Shown: positions 9,215 to 17,990, counted from the first letter of the stretch. The stretch: DNA of 64,000 nt from Streptomyces albidoflavus (GCF_000719955.1 NZ_JOII01000001.1:186001-250000); one strand, 5' to 3'. Made by a program: numbers and translations. The notes: generated by a model not told the origin, from the letters alone.

Positions 9215-9244
9215 TTGTCGGCTCCGCGAACCGGCGGGTACAGT
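9215..9244 (+). promoter_or_regulatory. Probable housekeeping promoter of the M23 peptidase gene
   Basis: TTGTCG (9215-9220), an 18-nt spacer and TACAGT (9239-9244) form a good vegetative promoter. The predicted 5' leader of about 70 nt contains a hairpin with 8-bp arms (9263-9270 and 9283-9290). The rest of the 421-nt gap 8898-9318 shows no gene and no recognised riboswitch. Confidence 0.55.
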
Positions 9245-9318
9245 CGCCGCACTGCTCTGCCTCTGGGGGTGCCCCACACCAGACCCCCAGCCCTGCTGTC
9301 GAGGCGAAAGAGAAGTTG

Positions 9319-11031
9319 GTGAACGACCGTCACCCGTCGGGGAGCACGCACACCCCCGACCCGGCTCCAGACGCCGACTACACGCAGTACGCCACGTACG
9401 ACCAGCAGAACGCGCAGTTCGGCTACACCGGGTACGAGAGCTACAGCGCGCATGCCCAGGACACGGGCGCCTATGCGGGCGACCCCACCTACGGCTCCGG
9501 GATGAGCGGGCTCTACGGCAACGCGGGTTACGCGACCGGGGCCTACGACACCGGCCAGTACGACGCCACGCAGTGGACGGACACCGGCCAGGCGGCCACG
9601 CTGACCGAGCAGCACACCCAGACTTTCGACCCGTACGCGGCACAGCAGACGCCGTACGACACGGGCACGTACGACACCTCGGGCAGCGGCACCGCCTACG
9701 GCACCGGTACGTACGACACCACCGGCATGTGGGCGGCCCCCGGCTACGAGCAGGCGGACCTCTCCGGCGCCCCGGCCCAGACGACCGGCACGTGGACGCC
9801 GCCGGGCACGTACGACGCCACCGGCCAGTTCGAGACCGGGCAGTGGGACACGACGGGCCAGTGGGAGACCGGCCAGTGGGACACCACGGGCCAGTGGGAC
9901 CAGGCCGCCGGCGCCCCGGTCGCCACGCCCGAACCGGATCAGCACGCCTTCGGGACGGCCGCGTTCGAGACCGGCCAGTTCGAGACCGCGCAGCCCTTCG
10001 AGACCGCCCAGTTCGACGCGGTCCAGGACGCCACCGGGTACGCCACCGGCCAGTTCGACACGGGTCAGTTCGACACCGGCGAGTGGCAGGCGGCGGCGCA
10101 CCCCGCCGACGAGGCCGAGGCCGGTGAACCCGCCCCGGCCGGGCGGACCGACGAGGACGACGCCCCGCACGCCTACGCGGCCGAGGGCGAGGGCGACACG
10201 CCCGGCTCCTACTACGACCCGTACGAGGACGGCGACGGCGCGGGCGACGGCCGGTCGGCGGCTGCCGGACGGCAGGTCTCCCGGGGTGGCCGCTCCTCGC
10301 GGCGGCGCCAGCCCGCCAAGCGGTCGGCGCTGCTGACCGTGGCGGTGCCCTCAGTCTGCGTGATGGGCGTGACCGGGATCGCGGCGGCCTCCGTCGGTGA
10401 CCTCGGCGGCGACGACCAGGACAAGGTGACGACGCAGGCGGCACCCGACGCGAGCGCGGTGAAGCCCGCCGTCGCCAACCGCACGCTCGACACCCAGCTC
10501 AGCAACCTCCAGGCGGACGTGAGCAGTTTCGCCGACCGGGCCAGCCGGACCCAGGAGCGCATCGACCTCAAGGAGCGCCAGGAGGTCGCCCGGAAGAAGG
10601 CCGCCGAGGAGGCCGCCCGCGCCGAGCGGCTGCGGCCGAAGTTCGCCCTCCCGGTGGCGCAGCACGGCCTGAGCGCCTACTACGGCCAGGCCGGTATCAA
10701 CTGGCTCTCCGTGCACACCGGCATCGACTTCCCCGTCTCGCACGGCACGCCCGTGATGGCGGCGACCGACGGCACGGTCCGCACGCAGTGGAACGACGCC
10801 TACGGCAACATGGTCATCGTCACCGCCAAGGACGGCACGGAGACCTGGTACTGCCACCTCTCCAGCACCACCATGCAGAGCGGCGAGGTCAAGGCGGGCC
10901 AGACCATCGGCCACGCCGGTACCTCCGGCAAGTCGACCGGCCCGCACCTGCACTTCGAGGTCCGCCCGGGCGGCGGCGCCTCGATCGACCCGCTCGCCTG
11001 GTTCCGCAGCCACGGCCTCGACCCGCAGTAG
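9319..11031 (+). CDS. Type II membrane M23 (LytM-like) peptidase with long disordered Tyr/Thr/Gly/Gln repeat region
   Basis: About 570 residues. Residues 1-300 are low-complexity with iterated short units such as YDTG, TGQWDT and TGQFET and almost no hydrophobic residues, so this part is probably disordered and cytoplasmic. A basic stretch (SRRRQPAKR) precedes one transmembrane helix near 332-352, then a Lys/Glu/Arg coiled coil, then the M23 domain from about 440. Zinc ligands are H and D in VHTGIDFPVSHG and the HLHFEV motif near the C-terminus, consistent with an active peptidoglycan endopeptidase. The start is a GTG at 9319; a TTG one codon earlier is possible. A promoter lies at 9215-9244. 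Confidence 0.8.
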   Translation: MNDRHPSGSTHTPDPAPDADYTQYATYDQQNAQFGYTGYESYSAHAQDTGAYAGDPTYGSGMSGLYGNAGYATGAYDTGQYDATQWTDTGQAATLTEQHTQTFDPYAAQQTPYDTGTYDTSGSGTAYGTGTYDTTGMWAAPGYEQADLSGAPAQTTGTWTPPGTYDATGQFETGQWDTTGQWETGQWDTTGQWDQAAGAPVATPEPDQHAFGTAAFETGQFETAQPFETAQFDAVQDATGYATGQFDTGQFDTGEWQAAAHPADEAEAGEPAPAGRTDEDDAPHAYAAEGEGDTPGSYYDPYEDGDGAGDGRSAAAGRQVSRGGRSSRRRQPAKRSALLTVAVPSVCVMGVTGIAAASVGDLGGDDQDKVTTQAAPDASAVKPAVANRTLDTQLSNLQADVSSFADRASRTQERIDLKERQEVARKKAAEEAARAERLRPKFALPVAQHGLSAYYGQAGINWLSVHTGIDFPVSHGTPVMAATDGTVRTQWNDAYGNMVIVTAKDGTETWYCHLSSTTMQSGEVKAGQTIGHAGTSGKSTGPHLHFEVRPGGGASIDPLAWFRSHGLDPQ

Positions 11032-11051
11032 CCGCGGGCCCCGCGCGCCGG

Positions 11052-12338
11052 TCAGGTGGCGGGTGCCTCGCCCCATTCCCAGGTGTCGACGACGCGGGGC
11101 CGGATTCCGTCGCCCGCGACCGGGTCGGACAGGACGCGGTCCGGGTCGATCAGGGTGACGGCGTGGCCGTCGTGGGTGAGGCGGCGGACCGTTTCCAGAA
11201 TCATCCGGCGGGCGACCGGGTTGATGGAGTACACCCGGGTGAGATCGAGGGCCACCTCGTTGTGGCCGGGCGGGGTGTGGGCGATGCCGTGCACGAGGCG
11301 TTCGGCGCCCGCGAACTGGATGGTGCCCTGGAGTTCGTAGACGAGCGCCGTCCTGCTGGCCGGGCCGTGCAGGACACGGCCGCCGCGCAGGACCGAGCGG
11401 GCCGGGGCCGGAGCGTCCATCATGTGCAGGCCCATGTCGGCGGAGAGCCGTTCGCAGACGCTGACGCCGCGCACGCTGTTGCCGTGCCGGTCCAGGCGCG
11501 GCGAGAAGACGCCGATGCCGACCTGGCCCGAGAGCACGCCGAGGATGCCGCCGGAGACGCCGCTCTTGGCGGGGATGCCGACGGTGGTCACCCAGTCGCC
11601 GGCCGCGTCGTACATGCCGCAGGTGGTCATGACGCTGAGGACCTGACGGACCACGTCGCGGCTCACCACCTGCTCGCCGGTGACCGGCTGCACGCCCCCG
11701 TTGGCGAGGGTGGCGGCCATCAGGGCCAGATCGCGGGTGGTGACCAGCAGCGAGCACTGCCGGACGTAGTCCTCGACGACGTGCGGGGCGTCCTCCTCGA
11801 TGACCTCGTAGCTGCGCAGCATGTGGGCGATGGCGAGATTGCGGTGGGCGGTCTCCATCTCGGAGCGGCAGACGGCCTCGTCGATCTCCAGCCGCCGCCC
11901 GGCGAAGGCGGAGATGCCGGAGACGACCCGCTCGAACCGCTCCGCACGCGACGCCCCGGGCGGGCCCGCGAGGGTGTGGGCGGCCAGGGCGCCGACGTTG
12001 ATCATCGGGTTGCGGGGGCGGGCCGAGCCCTCCTCCAGCGACAGCTCGTTGAACGCCTCGCCTGAGGGCTCCACCCCGATCTTGGCGAGGACCGCCTCGT
12101 AGCCCCGGTCGGCGAGGGCCAGGGCGTAGGTGAAGGGTTTGGAGATCGACTGGATGGTGAAGGAGGTGCGGCTGTCGCCCGCCTCGTAGACGGTGCCGTC
12201 GACCGCCGAGACCGCGACGGCGAGCTGCTCGGCGTCGGCGGCGGCCAGCTCCGGTACGTAGTCGGCGACGGCTCCCGCCCGGTCGCCCGCGCAGGTCCGG
12301 AGGACCTCGTCCAGGTACTCGGGGATCGGTGACCGCAC
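11052..12338 (-). CDS. glsA: Glutaminase with C-terminal STAS domain
   Basis: 428 residues. The N-terminal 310 residues are a serine-dependent glutaminase (beta-lactamase-like fold). The catalytic SxxK is S64-I-S-K67 in TIQSISKPFTYAL, followed by conserved NPMINVGAL, the GIPAKSGVSGGI segment and SPRLDRHGNSVRG. It hydrolyses glutamine to glutamate and ammonia. The C-terminal ~100 residues (from about 325) resemble a STAS domain, a common arrangement in actinobacterial glutaminases. The GTG at 12338 has GGAGGAG about 6 nt upstream. It converges with the M23 gene, 20 nt apart. Confidence 0.88.
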   Translation of the reverse strand: MRSPIPEYLDEVLRTCAGDRAGAVADYVPELAAADAEQLAVAVSAVDGTVYEAGDSRTSFTIQSISKPFTYALALADRGYEAVLAKIGVEPSGEAFNELSLEEGSARPRNPMINVGALAAHTLAGPPGASRAERFERVVSGISAFAGRRLEIDEAVCRSEMETAHRNLAIAHMLRSYEVIEEDAPHVVEDYVRQCSLLVTTRDLALMAATLANGGVQPVTGEQVVSRDVVRQVLSVMTTCGMYDAAGDWVTTVGIPAKSGVSGGILGVLSGQVGIGVFSPRLDRHGNSVRGVSVCERLSADMGLHMMDAPAPARSVLRGGRVLHGPASRTALVYELQGTIQFAGAERLVHGIAHTPPGHNEVALDLTRVYSINPVARRMILETVRRLTHDGHAVTLIDPDRVLSDPVAGDGIRPRVVDTWEWGEAPAT

Positions 12339-12523
12339 GGCTCGCTCCTCCTGGCGGCCGCCCGGCGTACCCCTCCGGCCGCCTCGGGACCGCGCCCGCC
12401 CAGTCTGGGCGACGCCCGGCCGGAAAAAGGGGCGCGACGCGATGATTTCCTCCCGCCACCGGGGTCTGCCCTGCTGCACCGTGTACGGAACCGCTGTACG
12501 CGCCGACCCCGGGAGCCCCCGCC

Positions 12524-13120
12524 ATGCGCCTCGTCATCATCGAGTTCACCAGCCTCGACGGCGTCGTCCAGGCACCCGGCGGTGCGGAGGAGGACACCGA
12601 CGGCGGCTTCGCCCACGGCGGCTGGTCGAACGCCTACTTCGACCCGGAGATCGTCGGCGGCGCCTGGGACTCCGTACTGGAGCGGGCCGACGCCCTGCTC
12701 TACGGCCGCCGCACCTGGCAGGTGATGGCGGCGGCCTGGCCCGAGGCGAAGGACGACCCGTTCGCCGACCGGATGAACGCGTTCCGCAAGTACGTGGTCT
12801 CCGGCACGCTCGGCGAGGCCGACCTGACCTGGAACAACAGCACGCTGCTCGCCGGGGACCGGGCGCTGGAGCTGATCCGCGAGCTGCGCGCGAGCGAGGG
12901 CGGTGACCTCCTCCTGCTGGGCAGCGCCTCGCTGGCCCGGACGCTCCTCGCGGAGGGGCTGGCCGACGAGCTGAAGCTGATCGTCATGCCGGTCCTGCTC
13001 GGCGGCGGCAAGTCGCTCTACCCGGCGGACGGCACCAGGCGCCCGCTGGAGCTGGTCTCCACCACGACCAGCCCCGCCGGCGTCAACGTCTGCACGTACC
13101 GGGTCCCGCACGACGACTGA
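12524..13120 (+). CDS. Dihydrofolate reductase family protein (RibD C-terminal-like)
   Basis: 198 residues with typical family blocks: an N-terminal IIEFTSLDGVVQAPGG, the ADALLYGRRTWQ segment near 65, then GDLLLLGSASLARTLL and DELKLIVMPVLLGGGKSLY. These form a Rossmann-like NADPH-binding reductase fold. The true substrate is unknown; such proteins are usually not folate reductases. It diverges from glsA. Confidence 0.8.
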   Translation: MRLVIIEFTSLDGVVQAPGGAEEDTDGGFAHGGWSNAYFDPEIVGGAWDSVLERADALLYGRRTWQVMAAAWPEAKDDPFADRMNAFRKYVVSGTLGEADLTWNNSTLLAGDRALELIRELRASEGGDLLLLGSASLARTLLAEGLADELKLIVMPVLLGGGKSLYPADGTRRPLELVSTTTSPAGVNVCTYRVPHDD

Positions 13121-13139
13121 CCCGGTACGGCGGCGGCGC

Positions 13140-15662
13140 CTACAGCTTCTCGACCGGCGCGTACCGCAGCAGGAGCCGCTTGGGCTTCTCGCCGCCGAAG
13201 TCGACGGTGGCCTCGGCGGCCGAGCCCGCGCCCTTGACGCCAACGACCGTGCCCAGGCCGAACTGGTCGTGGGTGACGCGGTCGCCGACGGCCAGCGCGA
13301 CCACCGGCTGCTCGGCGGCGCGCCGGGTGGCGAAGGCCGGGGCTCCCTTGGCGCGGGTGGAGGAGGAGAGCGAGGAGGCGACGGAACCGGCCGGGCCGCG
13401 CGGGCTCGCGGCGGCCGGGGCGCCCATGGACCCGGTCCGCTTCCACTTCAGGTGCTGCTCGGGGATCTCCTCCAGGAAGCGGGAGGGCGGGTTGTACGAG
13501 GGCTGGCCCCAGGCGCTGCGCATGGCGGCGCGGGTGAGGTAGAGCCGCTCACGGGCGCGGGTGATGCCCACGTAGGCGAGGCGCCGCTCCTCCTCCAGCT
13601 CCTTGGTCTGGCCGAGGGCGCGCATGTGCGGGAAGACGCCGTCCTCCATGCCGGTGAGGAAGACGACGGGGAACTCCAGGCCCTTGGCGGTGTGCAGGGT
13701 CATCAGGGTGATGACGCCGGAGCCGTCCTCGTCCTCGTCGGGGATCTGGTCGGAGTCGGCGACCAGGGCGACCTGCTCCAGGAACTCGGGGAGCGTGCCC
13801 GCCCCCTCCTCCTCGCTGCGGTCCTGCTCGAACTCCAGGGCCACGGCGGCCAGTTCCTGGAGGTTCTCGATGCGGGTCTCGTCCTGCGGGTCGGTGGAGG
13901 CCTGGAGTTCGGCGAGGTAGCCGGTGCGCTCCATGACCGCCTCCAGGACGGTGGCGGGCCCGGCACCGGACTCGACCACCGTGCGCAGCTCCTCCATCAG
14001 CGTGTTGAACCGCTTGACGGCGTTGGCCGACCGGGCCGCCATGCCGTACGCCTCGTCGACGCGGCGCAGGGCCTGCGGGAAGCTGACCCGTTCGCGCTGC
14101 GAGAGGGCGTCGATCATCGCCTCGGCGCGGTCGCCGATGCCGCGCTTGGGGGTGTTGAGGATGCGGCGCAGGGAGACGCTGTCCTCCGGGTTGGCGAGGA
14201 CGCGCAGGTAGGCGAGGACGTCGCGGACCTCCTTGCGCTCGTAGAAGCGGACGCCGCCGACGACCTTGTAGGGCAGGCCGACCCGGATGAAGATCTCCTC
14301 GAAGACACGGGACTGGGCGTTGGTGCGGTAGAAGACCGCGATGTCGCCCGCCTTGGCGTCGCCCGCGTCGGTCAGCCGGTCGATCTCCTCGGCGACGAAC
14401 TGGGCCTCGTCGTGCTCGGTGTCGGCCACGTACCCGGTGATGCCGGCGCCCGCCCCGGCGTCGGTCCAGAGGTTCTTCGGGCGGCGGTTCTCGTTCCGCT
14501 CGATGACGGCGTTGGCCGCGGTGAGGATCGTCTGGGTGGAGCGGTAGTTCCGTTCCAGGAGGATCGTGGTGGCGTTCGGGTAGTCCTCCTCGAACTGGAG
14601 GATGTTGCGGATCGTGGCGCCGCGGAAGGCGTAGATCGACTGGTCGGCGTCGCCCACCACGCACAGCTCGGCCGGCTCGGGGGCCGGGTGGAGCGGGTCG
14701 TGGTCGGACTCGGCGCCCTCGGGGACGTCCACCGGACGGTCGGCCGGGGTGCCGACCAACTCCCTGACCAGGGAGTACTGGGCGTGGTTGGTGTCCTGGT
14801 ACTCGTCGACCAGGACGTGCCGGAAGCGGCGCCGGTAGTGGTCGGCGACGTCGGGGAACGCCTGGAGCAGGTGGACCGTGGTCATGATGATGTCGTCGAA
14901 GTCGAGCGCGTTGGCCTCGCGCAGCCGCGACTGGTACATCGTGTACGCCTGCGCCAGCGTCTTCTCGAAGCCGTCGGCCGCCTGGGCGGCGAAGTCCTCC
15001 GGGTCGACCAGCTCGTTCTTGAGGTTCGAGACCTTGGCCGTGAAGGACTTCGGCGGGTACCGCTTCGGGTCGAGGTCGAGGTCGCGGCAGACCAGGGCCA
15101 TCAGCCGCTTGGAGTCGGCCGCGTCGTAGATCGAGAACGACGAGGTGAAGCCGAGGTGCTTCGACTCGCGGCGCAGGATACGCACGCAGGCGCTGTGGAA
15201 GGTGGAGACCCACATGGCGTTGGCGCGCGGGCCGACCAGCTCCTCGACACGCTCCTTCATCTCGCCCGCGGCCTTGTTGGTGAAGGTGATCGCGAGGATC
15301 TGGCCCGGGTGCACACCGCGCTCGCCGAGCAGGTGGGCGATGCGGTGGGTGAGCACGCGGGTCTTGCCGGAACCGGCGCCCGCGACGATGAGCAGCGGCG
15401 ACCCGCTGTGGACGACGGCGGCGCGCTGCTCGTCGTTGAGCCCGTCGAGCAGGGCGGCCGGGTCGACGGCGGGACGCGGGGCGCCGTCCCGGTAGTACGC
15501 GTCCCGGTCCGCGGGCGCGTCGAACTTCCCGCCGAACAGGTCGGCGGGGATCTCCTCCGGTGCCTCCTCCTCGGGCGGGGGCGGCGGCTCGTCCCCGAGC
15601 CGGGCGGAGGGCGCCGAGGACTGGAGGTCGGCCAGGAAGCTGTCGTCAAAGAGGCTGCTCAT
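13140..15662 (-). CDS. pcrA: ATP-dependent DNA helicase PcrA/UvrD
   Basis: 840 residues, superfamily 1A. Motif I AGAGSGKT is near residues 94-101, motif II VDEYQDTNHAQY, motif III VGDADQSIYAFRG, motif IV LERNYRST, motif V MTLHTAKGLEFPVVFL and motif VI ERRLAYVGITRARERLYL. The C-terminal GDRVTHDQFGLGTVVGV region is the Tudor/CarD-like RNA-polymerase-binding tail of PcrA. The acidic, Pro-rich 70-residue N-terminal extension is usual in actinomycetes. The protein unwinds DNA in nucleotide-excision and mismatch repair and at transcription-replication conflicts. A PafBC-type damage promoter ends 9 nt before the start codon. Confidence 0.95.
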   Translation of the reverse strand: MSSLFDDSFLADLQSSAPSARLGDEPPPPPEEEAPEEIPADLFGGKFDAPADRDAYYRDGAPRPAVDPAALLDGLNDEQRAAVVHSGSPLLIVAGAGSGKTRVLTHRIAHLLGERGVHPGQILAITFTNKAAGEMKERVEELVGPRANAMWVSTFHSACVRILRRESKHLGFTSSFSIYDAADSKRLMALVCRDLDLDPKRYPPKSFTAKVSNLKNELVDPEDFAAQAADGFEKTLAQAYTMYQSRLREANALDFDDIIMTTVHLLQAFPDVADHYRRRFRHVLVDEYQDTNHAQYSLVRELVGTPADRPVDVPEGAESDHDPLHPAPEPAELCVVGDADQSIYAFRGATIRNILQFEEDYPNATTILLERNYRSTQTILTAANAVIERNENRRPKNLWTDAGAGAGITGYVADTEHDEAQFVAEEIDRLTDAGDAKAGDIAVFYRTNAQSRVFEEIFIRVGLPYKVVGGVRFYERKEVRDVLAYLRVLANPEDSVSLRRILNTPKRGIGDRAEAMIDALSQRERVSFPQALRRVDEAYGMAARSANAVKRFNTLMEELRTVVESGAGPATVLEAVMERTGYLAELQASTDPQDETRIENLQELAAVALEFEQDRSEEEGAGTLPEFLEQVALVADSDQIPDEDEDGSGVITLMTLHTAKGLEFPVVFLTGMEDGVFPHMRALGQTKELEEERRLAYVGITRARERLYLTRAAMRSAWGQPSYNPPSRFLEEIPEQHLKWKRTGSMGAPAAASPRGPAGSVASSLSSSTRAKGAPAFATRRAAEQPVVALAVGDRVTHDQFGLGTVVGVKGAGSAAEATVDFGGEKPKRLLLRYAPVEKL

Positions 15663-15671
15663 CGCCTACCG

Positions 15672-15694
15672 AGTCTAGGCCGCCGCACCGACAA
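15672..15694 (-). promoter_or_regulatory. PafBC (RecA-NDp)-type promoter of pcrA
   Basis: On the - strand TTGTCGGTG (15694 to 15686), exactly 8 nt, then TAGACT (15677 to 15672) fully match TTGTCRGTG-N8-TANNNT. Transcription would begin near 15665, three bases before the pcrA ATG at 15662, implying an essentially leaderless mRNA. It is independent of the motif at 3887-3948, which strengthens both calls. Confidence 0.8.
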
Positions 15695-15876
15695 CCGGAC
15701 CGCCCTTCCCGCGACCGGAGCCCTGACCTCGGGGAACGTGACGTACCGGACACGGGGCCGCACAGGAGGACGGGCGAAGGGCGTGCGCCAGGTCACACGG
15801 ACCGCGACCCGGACCCGCTTTTCGACCGTTCACCGACAAGATAACGAAAATGTATCGGGCATATCGCTCACCAACC

Positions 15877-15906
15877 TTCACAGGCACCACACGCGTTGGC
15901 TAGCGT
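15877..15906 (+). promoter_or_regulatory. Candidate promoter for the riboswitch/NlpC-P60 transcript
   Basis: TTCACA (15877-15882), an 18-nt spacer and TAGCGT (15901-15906) would start RNA at about 15913, at the 5' edge of the riboswitch. The -35 match is imperfect. The AT-richer stretch just upstream (15835-15865) could hold another promoter. Confidence 0.4.
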
Positions 15907-15912
15907 GCTCGC

Positions 15913-16090
15913 CGGGTCGGTTCGTCCCCCACCGGCGACTCGCGCCGGAGCGCACCGCCCCCTGCCGAATCCGGTCCGCCCCGACGGGCCCCGGAGCCGG
16001 GGACCCACCGCGCACCACCGGGGTGAATCGGTCCTGGACCGTAGGGCGGCCTTCCGAAGCCCGAACCCGACAGCTAACCCGGCAGGCGGT
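15913..16090 (+). promoter_or_regulatory. Cyclic di-AMP riboswitch (ydaO/yuaA class)
   Basis: The leader of the NlpC/P60 gene carries the conserved actinobacterial core: GGGGTGAATCGG near 16020, GGGCGGCCTTCCGAAGCCCG near 16044-16063 and CCCGACAGCTAACCCGGCAGG near 16066-16086, ending shortly before the ribosome-binding site GGAAGGAG (16095-16102). In Streptomyces this element precedes rpfA and swl cell-wall hydrolase genes and lowers expression when c-di-AMP is high. The 5' boundary is approximate. It fills most of the 449-nt gap between pcrA and the hydrolase gene. Confidence 0.85.
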
Positions 16091-16111
16091 CCACGGAAGG
16101 AGTTGCACGCC

Positions 16112-17293
16112 TTGGCGTCGCATCGCAAGCCTCGTGCCCCGCGCAACCGCACCGCCGGTGCCCTCGGTCTCACCACCGCCGCCCTGACCTCGGTGGCCCT
16201 GCTGTCGCAGACCGCGCAGGCGGCCCCGCAGCGCCCGGCGGCCAAGCCCTCCCTGGAGGAGGTGCAGAAGAAGGTGGACCGGCTCTACCGCGAGGCGGGC
16301 ACGGCGACGCAGAAGTACAACGCGGCCCAGGAGCGGACCAAGAACCAGCGCGCCAAGGTCGACAAGCTGCTGGACGGCGTCGCCAAGCGGGCCGACAAGC
16401 TGAACGCCGCCCGGGGCGAGCTGGGCGCCTTCGCCGCCGCCCAGTACCGCAGCGGCGGCGTCTCCGAGACCGCCACCCTGCTGCTCGCCGACGACCCGCA
16501 GAGCTGGTTCGACCAGAACCAGCTGATGAACCGCCTCACCCAGCGCCAGAAGGCGGTCATCGACGACTACCAGACCCAGCAGGCCGAGGCGGGCCGCGAG
16601 CGCGCCAAGGCCGCGCGCCAGCTGGAGAGCCTCACCGAGTCGCAGCGCGCCCTCAAGGACAGCAAGCGCGAGGTGCAGGGCAAGCTCACCGAGGCCCGCA
16701 CCCTGCTCTCCGAGCTGACCGCCGAGGAGAAGGAGCGGCTGGCCGAACTCGAGCGGAAGAAGCAGGCCGAGGCGGAGCGGAAGGCGAAGGAGCGCGCCGA
16801 GAAGGAGGAGGCGGAGCGCAAGGCCCGCGAGGCCGCCGAGGAGAAGGAGCGCGAGGAGTCCGGTTCCGGTTCCGGATCGGGCTCCGGTTCCGGTACGGGC
16901 ACCGGGTCCGGCGGCGGCTCCACGGCCCCCGACTCCTCGTACGCGGCCAAGGCCGAGAAGGTCATCGCCTTCGCCCGCGCCCAGATGGGCAAGCCGTACG
17001 TCTGGGGCGCGGCCGGCCCCGACTCCTTCGACTGCTCCGGCCTCACCCAGGCCGCCTGGAAGACCGCCGGCATCTCCCTGCCCCGCACCACCTGGGACCA
17101 GGTCGGCGTCGGCCAGAAGGTCTCCGTGGACAACGCCCAACCCGGTGACCTTGTCTTCTTCTACGACGACATCAGCCACGTCGGCATCTACATCGGCGGC
17201 GGCGAGATGATCCACGCCCCGAAGCCCGGCGCCGACGTCCGGGTCGAGTCGATCTACTACATGCCGATCCACAGCGTGGTGCGGCCGGCCTGA
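16112..17293 (+). CDS. Secreted NlpC/P60 peptidoglycan hydrolase under c-di-AMP riboswitch control
   Basis: 393 residues. There is a basic N-terminus, a hydrophobic signal core (LGLTTAALTSVALLSQ) and an AQA cleavage site near residue 35. A long coiled coil follows (about 40-250, Ala/Glu/Lys/Arg-rich), then a Ser/Gly linker and the NlpC/P60 domain in the last ~120 residues. The catalytic Cys lies in DSFDCSGLTQAAW, the His in DISHVGIYIGGG and a further conserved His in EMIHAPKPG. It cleaves stem peptides in the cell wall. The TTG start at 16112 follows GGAAGGAG by 9 nt. It is paralogous to the protein encoded at 19950, which lacks this riboswitch. Confidence 0.88.
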   Translation: MASHRKPRAPRNRTAGALGLTTAALTSVALLSQTAQAAPQRPAAKPSLEEVQKKVDRLYREAGTATQKYNAAQERTKNQRAKVDKLLDGVAKRADKLNAARGELGAFAAAQYRSGGVSETATLLLADDPQSWFDQNQLMNRLTQRQKAVIDDYQTQQAEAGRERAKAARQLESLTESQRALKDSKREVQGKLTEARTLLSELTAEEKERLAELERKKQAEAERKAKERAEKEEAERKAREAAEEKEREESGSGSGSGSGSGTGTGSGGGSTAPDSSYAAKAEKVIAFARAQMGKPYVWGAAGPDSFDCSGLTQAAWKTAGISLPRTTWDQVGVGQKVSVDNAQPGDLVFFYDDISHVGIYIGGGEMIHAPKPGADVRVESIYYMPIHSVVRPA

Positions 17294-17387
17294 TCCGCGG
17301 AAATCCCGTGGCGGCCGCGATCATGACCGTCCTACTGTCGGTCAGGTCCGCGGCGTCCGTCGCGGCCACGACGGGAGGTGGGGGCCG

Positions 17388-17861
17388 GTGAAGCTCGCGG
17401 AGGCACTGGCGGAACGGGCGGCCGCCGTCCGGCGCGTGGAGCAGTTGCGCTCCCGCGTCGAGGCGAGCGCGCGCTACCAGGAGGGGGAGACCCCGGCCGA
17501 GGACGCGGCCCGGCTGCTCGCCGAGGCCGACGAGGTGCTGGACTCCCTGGAGGCGCTGATCCGGCGTATCAACCGGACCAACGCCACCGTGGAGCTGGGT
17601 TCGGACGGCACCCTCACCGACGCCCTGGCCCGCCGGGACGTCCTGCGGCTGCGCCACGCCACGCTCACGGCGGCGGCCGACGCGGCCGCGGGCAGTGGTG
17701 GCCGGGGCGGGTACGGGCGGCAGCTGCGGTCCGAGCTGCTGATGCTCTCCGCCCTGCCCGTCGCGGAGCTGCGGGAGCGGGCCGACCTCGTCGCCCGGGA
17801 CCTGCGGCAGCTGGACGTCCGTATCCAGCGCGCCAACTGGGAGGCGGACCTGGTCCTGTGA
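17388..17861 (+). CDS. DIP1984 family protein
   Basis: 157 residues, nearly all helical and charged. Family-typical segments are MKLAEALAERA at the start, LLAEADEVLDSLEALIRRINRTNA near 45-70, LTDALARRDVLRLRHATL near 75-95, and a C-terminal LRQLDVRIQRANWEADL. There is no signal peptide or membrane segment. The GTG at 17388 has GGGAGG upstream. Biochemical function is unknown. Comparative-genomic work by Burroughs and Aravind on RNA repair describes scaffold proteins with a tRNA-like RNA; from memory DIP1984 genes are part of that neighbourhood. A tRNA-like structure follows immediately downstream here. Confidence 0.75.
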   Translation: MKLAEALAERAAAVRRVEQLRSRVEASARYQEGETPAEDAARLLAEADEVLDSLEALIRRINRTNATVELGSDGTLTDALARRDVLRLRHATLTAAADAAAGSGGRGGYGRQLRSELLMLSALPVAELRERADLVARDLRQLDVRIQRANWEADLVL

Positions 17862-17990
17862 CGTGGAGCAGTAGGTAGCCGTTCCGGAGGCGTGCACAAC
17901 CGAGGGCCGGCGGTTCCGGTCCACCTCCTGGCGCGTGAAGGGCAACGCGGGGTTCGACTCCCCCTCGACAGCGCAGCCCAGCACCACGCA
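17862..17990 (+). ncRNA. Candidate tRNA-like non-coding RNA downstream of the DIP1984 gene
   Basis: Directly after the DIP1984 stop codon the DNA shows tRNA-like parts in order. A D-arm-like GC-AGTAGGTA-GC sits at 17868-17879. An enlarged middle arm pairs GGAGG (17886-17890) with CCTCC (17924-17928) and contains an inner hairpin AACCG/CGGTT (17898-17902 with 17911-17915). A small hairpin GCGT/ACGC (17933-17936 with 17945-17948) follows, then a textbook T-arm GGGG-TTCGACT-CCCC (17949-17963). The outer ends CGTGG (17862-17866) and CCACG (17983-17987) can pair. No ordinary anticodon loop or clean 7-bp acceptor stem is seen, so it is not a decoding tRNA. The boundaries are guesses. Confidence 0.4.

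Noticed and set aside
9251..9318. c-di-AMP riboswitch upstream of the M23 peptidase
   Set aside because: Leader of about 70 nt lacks the GACAGCTAACCC core and is too short.
13269..16187. 972-codon open frame opposite pcrA
   Set aside because: Antisense to a clear helicase; no domain motif and implausible composition.
17862..17990. Ordinary tRNA gene
   Set aside because: T-arm is good, but no 7-nt anticodon loop or 7-bp acceptor stem; kept only as a tRNA-like candidate.
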